Source: DAOTZU01 sp034433995 (lineage in GTDB: Bacteria; Chloroflexota; Anaerolineae; UBA1429). From it: 11,246 nt of DNA. Made by a program: the position numbers and the translations under genes. The notes beneath the pieces are model-generated. The model made no database searches. It was not told where the DNA came from and saw only the letters and a program-made list of their open reading frames with translations. Of this stretch, positions 5,856-11,246 are shown piece by piece; position 1 is the first letter of the stretch, and each line of letters starts with the position of its first letter. Location: the NCBI GenBank assembly GCA_034433995.1, contig DAOTZU010000288.1, positions 1 through 11,246 on the forward strand, in the 5' to 3' direction.

Positions 5856-7214
5856 ATGGTTAAACAAATTTTCGATCCCCACATGTTCAACTATATGTGG
5901 GAGAGTGTGATCCCCGACGATCACTTTATCGTCGGCACCTATTACATCGAAGACACGGTGGACGAGGTGGATGCCGATTTCATTGACCACCTGGAACAGG
6001 TGCAACGCCTGGCCCTGGAGGGCTCCACCGCCAGCTGGATGGAGATCCACGAAGAGACGCCGGCGGTGCGGGAGCGGCTGAGCAGCAAAGTGCTGGGCTA
6101 TTATGAGATCCCGGCGCCCCGGGGGACCAAGAAGGCCATCATCCAGCTTGGCTTTTCCACGGCGGCTTGGGATGTCAACGTTAACGTGCCCATGCTGCTG
6201 CTGTCCATCGCCGGCAACTGCTTCGCCTTCCCCACCAAGTTGCGGCTGTTGGATATCTATATCCCCCAGAAGCTGGCGGCCAAATTTCAGGGCCCCAAGT
6301 TCGGCGTGCCCGGCGTCCGCGAGATTTTGGGGGTCCATGACCGCCCCTTGGTGCTCCATATCATCAAGCCCAAAATGGGCATGTCGCCCGATGAGACGGC
6401 CAACCAGGTCTACCAAACGGCCCTGGGAGGCGCCGATCTGTGCAAAGACGACGAAATGTGCAGCGAGCTGGACAATTGCTCCTTCGACGCGCGGCTCAAG
6501 GCCGTGCTCCAGGCCATCGACCGGGCCCAGCAAAAGACGGGGCAGAGGATGCTCTATATGGTGAGCATCACCGACGAAGTGGATCGGGTGTTGGAAAAGG
6601 CGCGGCGGGCCTGCCGCGATGGCGCCCTGGGGTTGCTCTTGGCCTATTCCGCCGGGCCCTCCATGTTGCGGGTCGTGGCCGAGGACCCACAGGTGAACGT
6701 GCCGGTGCTACTACATGTGTCCCACATGTTGGCCCTGTTGCCCACCATCAACTTTCCGGTTTTGGCCAAGATCTGTCGCCTGTGCGGCGCCGATATGATG
6801 CTCACGCCCTCCATCTGGTCCAGCATTCCAGTGGCCTCTCCCGAAGAATGTTATCGCACGGCCCAGACGCTGCTCGCCCCCTTCTATCACCTCAAACCCA
6901 CCTGGCCGATGCCGGGGGCGGGTGTGCATCCTGGCGCTGTGGAGGCGATGTTGGCCGAGCACGGCCCTGACATGATCTTTATGGCCGGCGGCGGCATGTT
7001 GGGCCACCCCATGGGCTACACCGCCGGGGCCAAGGCCTTCCGTCAGGCCATCGATGCCGCCATGGCCGGCGTGCCCCTCAACGTCGCCGCACGGGACCTG
7101 CCCGAGCTGCGGGCCGCCCTGGAGACTTGGGGCTACCGCAAACGCCCGCAGACCCGATGGGGTTATTACAGCCGCGAGTTCCATCCCAAGTTCGGGCCCA
7201 AGAATCTGGACTAG
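5856..7214 (+). CDS. RuBisCO-like protein (form IV)
   Basis: This is a 452-residue homologue of the RuBisCO large subunit that cannot be a true carboxylase. Retained: the N-terminal E55 and W61 region (EGSTASW, RuBisCO E60-W66), N121 in IAGNCF (N123), K171 and K173 in IIKPKMG (K175, K177), and the carbamylated-lysine metal site K197, D199, E200 in GGADLCKDDE. Changed: H294 and R295 become S289 and H290 in LLHVSHM, H327 becomes L316 in GADMMLTPS, the loop-6 lysine K334 is missing, and S379 becomes alanine in MAGGG (376-380). Metal and enolisation chemistry are therefore likely, with different substrate handling. Known RuBisCO-like enzymes include the methionine-salvage diketone enolase (MtnW), an isomerase of 5-methylthioribulose 1-phosphate, and oxo-isoapionate phosphate transcarboxylase. 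I cannot assign this one to any of those groups. GAGAGG precedes ATG 5856 by five bases. Its place next to a kinase and an isomerase points to a sugar-phosphate substrate. Confidence 0.92.
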   Translation: MVKQIFDPHMFNYMWESVIPDDHFIVGTYYIEDTVDEVDADFIDHLEQVQRLALEGSTASWMEIHEETPAVRERLSSKVLGYYEIPAPRGTKKAIIQLGFSTAAWDVNVNVPMLLLSIAGNCFAFPTKLRLLDIYIPQKLAAKFQGPKFGVPGVREILGVHDRPLVLHIIKPKMGMSPDETANQVYQTALGGADLCKDDEMCSELDNCSFDARLKAVLQAIDRAQQKTGQRMLYMVSITDEVDRVLEKARRACRDGALGLLLAYSAGPSMLRVVAEDPQVNVPVLLHVSHMLALLPTINFPVLAKICRLCGADMMLTPSIWSSIPVASPEECYRTAQTLLAPFYHLKPTWPMPGAGVHPGAVEAMLAEHGPDMIFMAGGGMLGHPMGYTAGAKAFRQAIDAAMAGVPLNVAARDLPELRAALETWGYRKRPQTRWGYYSREFHPKFGPKNLD

Positions 7215-7241
7215 AGGACGGTAAGCGAAAGGGGGCTTGGC

Positions 7242-8762
7242 ATGGGGCACCCACAAGCCTATCTGGCGATCGATCTGGGCGCGGAGAGCGGCCGGGCCAT
7301 GTTGGGCCTCTTTGATGGCGAGCGCCTTCAAATCGTCGAGGTGCACCGGTTCAGCAACGGGCCGGTGCGCCTCAACGATGGCCTCCATTGGGACGTGCTC
7401 CGCCTGTGGAGCGAGATCAAGGCCGGCATCGCCCATGCCGCCAAGGAGGCGGGCGGCGAGCTGCGGGCCATGGGCCTCGATAGCTGGGGGGTGGATTTCG
7501 CCCTCTTGGACCGCCAGGGGGCGCTGATCGGCAACCCGTTCCACTATCGGGATAGCCGCACCGATGGGATGTTGGAGGAGGCCTGGCGGCGGGTGCCCCG
7601 GCAAGAGATCTTTGCCCAGACGGGCATCCAGTTCATGCAGATCAACACCCTCTACCAGTTGCTCTCCATGGTCCTGCGCCGCGCGCCGGCTCTGGAGATC
7701 GCCCAGACGCTGCTGACGATCCCCGACCTGTTCAACTATTGGCTGACGGGGCGCAAGGCCTGCGAATTCACCAACGCCACCACCACCCAGTGCTACAATC
7801 CGCGCCAACGGGATTGGGCCTGGGGGCTCCTCGGCGACCTGGGCATCCCGCAGCACATTTTCACCGAGGTCATCCCGCCGGGGACGGTGTTGGGCACCCT
7901 GGCGCCGGAGGTTGCGGAGGAGGCCGGCAGCGCCACGATCCCGGTCATCGCCCCCGCCTGCCACGACACCGGCTCGGCGGTGGCGGCCGTGCCCGCCGCC
8001 GGCCCCGGTTTCGCCTGGATCAGCTCGGGCACCTGGTCTGTGCTGGGGGCCGAGTTGCCCGCTCCGGTGATCAACGAGGCGAGCCTGGCCAACAACTTTA
8101 CCAACGAGGGGGGCGTGGCCGGCAGCTATCGCTTCTCCAAGAACATCATGGGCTTGTGGTTGGTGCAGGAATGTCGGCGCACGTGGGCCGCCGAAGGCCA
8201 GGAGCTCTCTTACGACGCCCTCACCAAGCTGGCCGCCGAGGCCGCGCCCTTTTCCTGCGTGGTGGATCCCGACGATGCCGCATTCCTCAAGCCCGGCGAT
8301 ATGCCAAGCCGCATCCGGGAATACTGTCGCCGCACGGGACAAAAGATACCGGAGAGCAAGGGGGCGATCCTCCGGGCAGCCCTGGAGGGGATCGCCCTCA
8401 AGTACCGCTGGGTGCTGGAACAGCTAGAGGCCATGCTGCCCCGCCCCACCGACCAAGGGCCGGCGCGGCTGGAGCCGCTCCACATCGTTGGCGGCGGCAC
8501 CAAAAACCGGCTCCTTGCCTCGTTCGCCGCCGAGGCCACCGGCCGCCCTGTGGTGACGGGCCCGGTGGAGGCCACCGCCACCGGCAATATCATCGTGCAG
8601 ATGCTGGCCACCGGCGCGCTGCGTTCGCTGGCCGAGGGCCGCGACTTGGTGCGCCGCTCCTTCCCGCTGGAGGTCATCGAGCCACAAAACCCCGCTCGCT
8701 GGGAAGAGGCTTACGGGCGCCTGGGGGCGCTGCTCAAAACAGCGACAGCACGGCCCGGATGA
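7242..8762 (+). CDS. rhaB: Rhamnulokinase-like FGGY carbohydrate kinase
   Basis: The 506-residue protein is an ATP-dependent ketose kinase of the FGGY family. The first actin-like domain opens with AIDLGAESGRAML (9-21), followed by HRFSNGPV and HWDVLRLW, which are typical of rhamnulokinases. GLDSWGVDFALL and NPFHYRDSRT form the sugar-binding side. ACHDTGSAV holds the catalytic base D242 (equivalent to D237 of E. coli RhaB). SSGTWSVLG and VGGGTKNRLL form the nucleotide site, and GPVEATATGN closes the cleft. Length and order match RhaB, which phosphorylates C1 of L-rhamnulose. The true sugar here may be another 5- or 6-deoxyketose. AAAGGGGG lies six bases before ATG 7242. It is the last gene of the run. 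Its final 29 bases overlap the end of the convergent E1 beta gene, so no terminator can sit between them. LsrK, which acts with LsrF in autoinducer-2 breakdown, is also an FGGY kinase, but the motifs here are of the RhaB type. Confidence 0.87.
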   Translation: MGHPQAYLAIDLGAESGRAMLGLFDGERLQIVEVHRFSNGPVRLNDGLHWDVLRLWSEIKAGIAHAAKEAGGELRAMGLDSWGVDFALLDRQGALIGNPFHYRDSRTDGMLEEAWRRVPRQEIFAQTGIQFMQINTLYQLLSMVLRRAPALEIAQTLLTIPDLFNYWLTGRKACEFTNATTTQCYNPRQRDWAWGLLGDLGIPQHIFTEVIPPGTVLGTLAPEVAEEAGSATIPVIAPACHDTGSAVAAVPAAGPGFAWISSGTWSVLGAELPAPVINEASLANNFTNEGGVAGSYRFSKNIMGLWLVQECRRTWAAEGQELSYDALTKLAAEAAPFSCVVDPDDAAFLKPGDMPSRIREYCRRTGQKIPESKGAILRAALEGIALKYRWVLEQLEAMLPRPTDQGPARLEPLHIVGGGTKNRLLASFAAEATGRPVVTGPVEATATGNIIVQMLATGALRSLAEGRDLVRRSFPLEVIEPQNPARWEEAYGRLGALLKTATARPG

Positions 8763-9747
8763 TCTTGTCTTCGTCGGGCACATAGGCGCGCTCCAACACC
8801 GGGGCAAAGGGCGGCGGCACGTCGGGCGCGGCGACGCGTTTTATGGGCGCGTCCAACCAGTCAAAGGCCTCATCGGCCACCAGCGCCGCCACCTCCGCGC
8901 CCCAGCCGTTGGTCAGGTTATCCTCCTCGACGATCACCAAGCGCCCCGTCTTGCGCACGGATTGGAGAATCAACGCTTTATCCAGGGGCACCAACGTGCG
9001 CGGGTCGATCACCTCGGCCTCGAGGCCCCGTTGCGCCAAGGTCTCGGCGGCCGCCAGGGCGCGATACAACATCAACAGCGTGGCCACGATGGTCACATCC
9101 TTGCCCGGCCGGCGGATGATCCCCTGGCCGATGGGCACGATGTAATCCTCCTCCGGCACCTCACCCACCGGGCTGAGGGCGCCCTTTTCCGCCCTGGCGC
9201 CTTTGGCGCCATAGAGGAGCTTGTGCTCGAACACCAACACCGGGTTCTCGTCGCGCACGGCGGCCTTGAGCAAGCCTTTGGCATCGTAGGCGGTGGCGGG
9301 GGCCACCACTTTGAGGCCGGGGATGTGGGCGAAAAAGGCCTCCAAACTCTGGGCGTGTTGCGCGCCCCGGGAGGTGGCGCCCACCGGCGCCCGCATGACC
9401 AGAGGGACAGAGACCTGCCCGCCGGACATGTAGCGCAGTTTGGCCGCCTGGTTGGCCAACTGATCCATCATGCAAAAGAGAAAATCGCCATACTGCACAT
9501 CAGCAATGGGGCGCAACCCACAGACCGCCGCGCCGATGGCCACGCCGGCAATGGCCGTCTCCGAGATGGGCGTATCCAAGATGCGCTGATGGCCAAATTC
9601 TTGAGAGAGCCCCATGGTCACGGTGAAGGCGCCGCCAAAGCCCCCCTCCACACCGATGTCCTCTCCGATGCAAAAAACGCGCTCGTCGCGTCGCATCTCT
9701 TCACGAATGGCTTGACGCAAGGCCTCGGCAATGGTCATCTGTGGCAT
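8734..9747 (-). CDS. 2-oxoacid/acetoin dehydrogenase E1 component, beta subunit
   Basis: The 337-residue beta subunit of an alpha2beta2 thiamine-diphosphate dehydrogenase is of the pyruvate/branched-chain/acetoin (PdhB/AcoB) type. Hallmarks are VFCIGEDIGVEGG (24-36), DTPISETAIAGVAIGAA with the ThDP-contacting E63, YGDFLFCMMDQLANQAAK, the conserved histidine in GAQHAQSLEAFFAHIPGLKVV, and the transketolase C-terminal domain with EVIDPRTLVPLD and VEEDNLTNGWGAEV. AGGAGG (9756-9761) is eight bases from ATG 9747 and lies inside the end of the alpha gene, whose stop codon is only three bases upstream of this start, so translation is coupled. The partner E2 (lipoyl acyltransferase) and E3 genes are not in the window. 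Sequence alone does not separate pyruvate, branched-chain oxoacid and acetoin specificity. The gene ends inside the convergent kinase gene. Confidence 0.93.
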   Translation of the reverse strand: MPQMTIAEALRQAIREEMRRDERVFCIGEDIGVEGGFGGAFTVTMGLSQEFGHQRILDTPISETAIAGVAIGAAVCGLRPIADVQYGDFLFCMMDQLANQAAKLRYMSGGQVSVPLVMRAPVGATSRGAQHAQSLEAFFAHIPGLKVVAPATAYDAKGLLKAAVRDENPVLVFEHKLLYGAKGARAEKGALSPVGEVPEEDYIVPIGQGIIRRPGKDVTIVATLLMLYRALAAAETLAQRGLEAEVIDPRTLVPLDKALILQSVRKTGRLVIVEEDNLTNGWGAEVAALVADEAFDWLDAPIKRVAAPDVPPPFAPVLERAYVPDEDKIIRAVLSLF

Positions 9748-9750
9748 CGT

Positions 9751-10758
9751 TCACCCCTCCTGAAAGACATCGGTGTAGAGCTCGGCAAGGTCGGGCAGCG
9801 GGCTGGCCTCGGCATAATCCACCGCGTCTTGGATGATGCGTTCCACCTCCTCATCCACGTGGCGCAGTTGCTCGGCCAGGTGCGGGCGTTCGGCCAGCAG
9901 TCTCTCCCGGAGGCGCCGAATGGGGTCGCGCTGGCGCCAAGCCTCCTCCTCCTCGCGGGAACGATAGGTGCGAGGATCGGAGCGGGAATGGCCACATTGG
10001 CGATAGGTGAGGCATTCCAGGAGCGTAGGACCTTGCCCCCTCCGCGCCCGTTCCACCGCCTCTTGGCTGGCCTGGTACACGGCCAAGACGTCGTTGCCAT
10101 CCACCACCACTCCGGGCAGACCGTAGGCGCAGGCTCGCTGGGCCACGCAATCGATCTTGAAGGCCAGCTTGAAGGGGGTGGAGGCCGCATAGAGGTTGTT
10201 CTCGCAGACAAAGACGACCGGCAAATCCCACAGGGCAGCGATGTTGAGCCCCTCGTGCCAAGCGCCTTCGTTGGCGGCGCCATCCCCAAAGAAAGAGACG
10301 GCCACGCGCCCGTTTTTGAGCATCTTGGCCGCCAAAGCCGCCCCGGCGGCGATGGGCACGTTGGCGCCCACGATGGCGATGGCCGGGAACATGCCCACGC
10401 GCATATCGCCCACATGCATGGAGCCGCCCTTTCCCTTGCAGGTGCCGGTGGCTTTGGCGAACAATTCGGCCATGATGGCCCGCGGCGAGACGCCCTTGGC
10501 CAGGGCATGGCCGTGGGGGCGATGGGTGCTCAGCACGTAATCTTCTTGGCGCAGGTTGGCACAGACGCCGGCGGCCACCGCCTCCTGGCCGATGTACAGG
10601 TGCAACGTGGAGGGGATGCGCCCCTCCATGTAGAGCTCGTTGACGGTCTCCTCAAAGCGCCGGATCAGCACCATGGTCCGGTAGAGCTCCACCAAGCGCT
10701 CCTCGCCCGGCAAGTCATCGGCGCGGAGGGTAAAGGTTGTATAGAGAGCCTCACGCAT
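9751..10758 (-). CDS. 2-oxoacid/acetoin dehydrogenase E1 component, alpha subunit
   Basis: The 335-residue ThDP-binding alpha subunit (PdhA/AcoA type) decarboxylates a 2-oxoacid, or cleaves acetoin, and passes the acyl group to lipoyl-E2. The ThDP-Mg motif is clear: GDG (158-160) in SFFGDGAANEGAWHEGLN, closing with ENN (186-188). Other family stretches are LYIGQEAVAAGVCANLR (54-70), THRPHGHALAKG, GKGGSMHVGD (109-118), GVVVDGNDVLAVY, and the C-terminal loop CGHSRSDPRTYRSREEEEAW. The absence of a long N-terminal extension and the GNDVLAVY and GPTLLECLTYR stretches resemble AcoA-type subunits as much as PdhA. The start has AAGGAG about eight bases upstream, and its promoter and operator lie within 80 bases. 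It is the first gene of a two-gene operon. The shared operator sequence suggests it works with the sugar operon, perhaps consuming a 2-oxoacid or diketone product. Confidence 0.93.
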   Translation of the reverse strand: MREALYTTFTLRADDLPGEERLVELYRTMVLIRRFEETVNELYMEGRIPSTLHLYIGQEAVAAGVCANLRQEDYVLSTHRPHGHALAKGVSPRAIMAELFAKATGTCKGKGGSMHVGDMRVGMFPAIAIVGANVPIAAGAALAAKMLKNGRVAVSFFGDGAANEGAWHEGLNIAALWDLPVVFVCENNLYAASTPFKLAFKIDCVAQRACAYGLPGVVVDGNDVLAVYQASQEAVERARRGQGPTLLECLTYRQCGHSRSDPRTYRSREEEEAWRQRDPIRRLRERLLAERPHLAEQLRHVDEEVERIIQDAVDYAEASPLPDLAELYTDVFQEG

Positions 10759-10791
10759 CGCCTTGCTCCTTATCGTCCTGGTCTGGGTTTA

Positions 10792-10809
10792 TGTATACTT
10801 GTGCATACA
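10792..10809 (-). promoter_or_regulatory. Probable operator of the GntR regulator at the E1 operon (site B)
   Basis: Read on the - strand, the element is TGTATGCACAAGTATACA, an 18-base palindrome with perfect TGTAT/ATACA arms. It begins on the last base of the -10 box, covers the expected start of transcription, and matches site A upstream of gntR at 14 of 18 positions. The duplicated sequence and identical geometry argue that one regulator, most simply the GntR protein of this window, controls both transcripts. Confidence 0.6.
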
Positions 10810-10837
10810 CGATAGCACAAGATACGGATTTTGTCAA
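10809..10837 (-). promoter_or_regulatory. Sigma-70-type promoter of the E1 alpha/beta operon
   Basis: On the - strand, TTGACA (10837 down to 10832) is a perfect -35 box. A 17-base spacer and TATCGT (10814 down to 10809) follow, the latter matching four of six -10 positions. The start point would be near 10802, giving a leader of about 44 bases before the E1 alpha ATG. Confidence 0.7.
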
Positions 10838-10857
10838 GTTTGGTGCCCTTGGTGTTG

Positions 10858-10884
10858 AAAAAAGGCGTGTGGGCCTTGCCCGCC
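10858..10884 (-). terminator. Possible intrinsic terminator after the MFS transporter gene
   Basis: On the - strand a GC-rich imperfect stem (GGC then GGGC pairing with GCCC then GCC, with a four-base bulge) is followed by six Ts. It lies about 140 bases past the transporter stop codon and just upstream of the E1 promoter, a sensible place to insulate the two units. The stem is interrupted, so the call is tentative. Confidence 0.4.
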
Positions 10885-10903
10885 GTCGGATTCCATCCGA
10901 CGG
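10883..10903. repeat. Perfect hairpin between the MFS gene and the E1 promoter
   Basis: CCGTCGGAT, a three-base loop, then ATCCGACGG: a perfect 9-base stem. It abuts the T-run structure on its left and may be part of the same transcription end signal for the transporter gene. No T run directly follows it on either strand. Apart from this and the promoter, the 264-base gap shows no recognisable gene. Confidence 0.5.
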
Positions 10904-11022
10904 GGACATTTCTCGACACCCTCGCCCCCTTGGCCTGCTCCGTGGTGCGCACCAAGGCGGGCCAGTACCGCCCTAACGCTTGGGCAGGGCGCCTGCGCCG
11001 CGCCAAACGGGGGGACGGGCAG

Positions 11023-11246
11023 TTACGCGGCGGATTCTTGCTCGGCATAGGTGCGGCGAAAGCCGCCCGTCTTCAGCAGGACGAAAAAGAGCACGCCACC
11101 CAAGCCCCGCCCGATGGCGGAGAGGATCAGGTTGGTGGTAAAGCCCCAATGGGTGTACGAATAGCTGGCCAGGAGCGGGCCGAGGATGGCGGCCAGGCCG
11201 TTGGTGGTGTTGTAGATGGCAATGTAGCGCGAGCGTTGTTGGGGCG
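11023..11246 (-). CDS. Probable MFS transporter, C-terminal end only (partial)
   Basis: The last 73 codons of a - strand gene are visible, ending in TAA at 11025-11023. The frame is open to the window edge. The translation begins QRSRYIAIYNTTNGLAAILG, a family-like segment at the start of a transmembrane helix. Two hydrophobic stretches follow: around NGLAAILGPLLASYSY, and NLILSAIGRGLGGVLFFVLL. The protein ends in a short charged cytoplasmic tail with FRRTYAEQE. This resembles the last two helices of a major facilitator superfamily permease of the 'QQRSRYIAIYN' type, but with so little sequence the family call is provisional. It runs in the same direction as the E1 operon, from which a probable terminator and a dedicated promoter separate it. 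A role in uptake of the substrate of this locus is possible but unsupported. Confidence 0.65.
   Translation of the reverse strand, partial: PQQRSRYIAIYNTTNGLAAILGPLLASYSYTHWGFTTNLILSAIGRGLGGVLFFVLLKTGGFRRTYAEQESAA

Noticed and set aside
5856..7214. True CO2-fixing RuBisCO large subunit
   Set aside because: The residues equivalent to K334, H327, H294, R295 and S379 are missing or replaced, so carboxylation of ribulose bisphosphate is not expected. No phosphoribulokinase or small subunit is present.
6711..8342. Long open frame on the - strand (543 codons) opposite the RuBisCO-like and kinase genes
   Set aside because: It spans two well-supported genes and the gap between them, has no family motifs, and has the composition of an antisense shadow.
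8962..10815. Long open frame on the + strand (617 codons) opposite the E1 genes
   Set aside because: It lies entirely antisense to two clear E1 genes, resembles no protein family, and is rich in H, G and D as expected for the shadow of GC-rich coding sequence.

Overview
This is a GC-rich (about 60% or slightly more), densely coded stretch of a bacterial chromosome. Genes are separated by short gaps and carry strong AGGAGG-type ribosome binding sites. Gene content and protein style would fit a Chloroflexota-like or other GC-rich heterotroph, but no taxonomic marker is present and this placement is a weak inference.

Layout, left to right. (1) The 3' part of a gene for a two-domain ADP-ribosylglycohydrolase-family protein, + strand. 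(2) A 257-base gap with hairpins and a good sigma-70-type promoter carrying an operator-like palindrome. (3) A + strand run of seven closely spaced genes: a GntR/HutC-type regulator, a 70-residue four-cysteine protein, an LsrF-type thiolase/aldolase, a short-chain dehydrogenase with the remnant of a fused sugar-phosphate aldolase at its N terminus, a TIM-barrel sugar isomerase/epimerase, a RuBisCO-like protein (form IV) and a rhamnulokinase-like FGGY kinase. (4) A convergent two-gene operon on the - strand for the alpha and beta subunits of a thiamine-diphosphate 2-oxoacid/acetoin dehydrogenase E1. Its last 29 bases overlap the kinase gene tail to tail. (5) A 264-base gap with the E1 promoter, and then the 3' end of a probable MFS transporter gene on the - strand.

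How it may work together (inference). Isomerase plus rhamnulokinase-like kinase would give a ketose 1-phosphate. The dehydrogenase and the RuBisCO-like protein would create or move a second carbonyl. The LsrF-type enzyme, whose known substrate is a 5-carbon 2,4-dione phosphate, would split the product into dihydroxyacetone phosphate and an acyl-CoA. On paper, oxidation of a 5-deoxy-ketopentose 1-phosphate at C4 gives exactly the LsrF substrate, and a 6-deoxy-ketohexose would give lactoyl-CoA instead. I know of no described pathway with this enzyme set.

The E1 operon appears to share the regulon. Its promoter and the gntR promoter both have TTGACA, a 17-base spacer, and an 18-base palindrome (14 of 18 positions identical) that begins on the last base of the -10 box in both cases.
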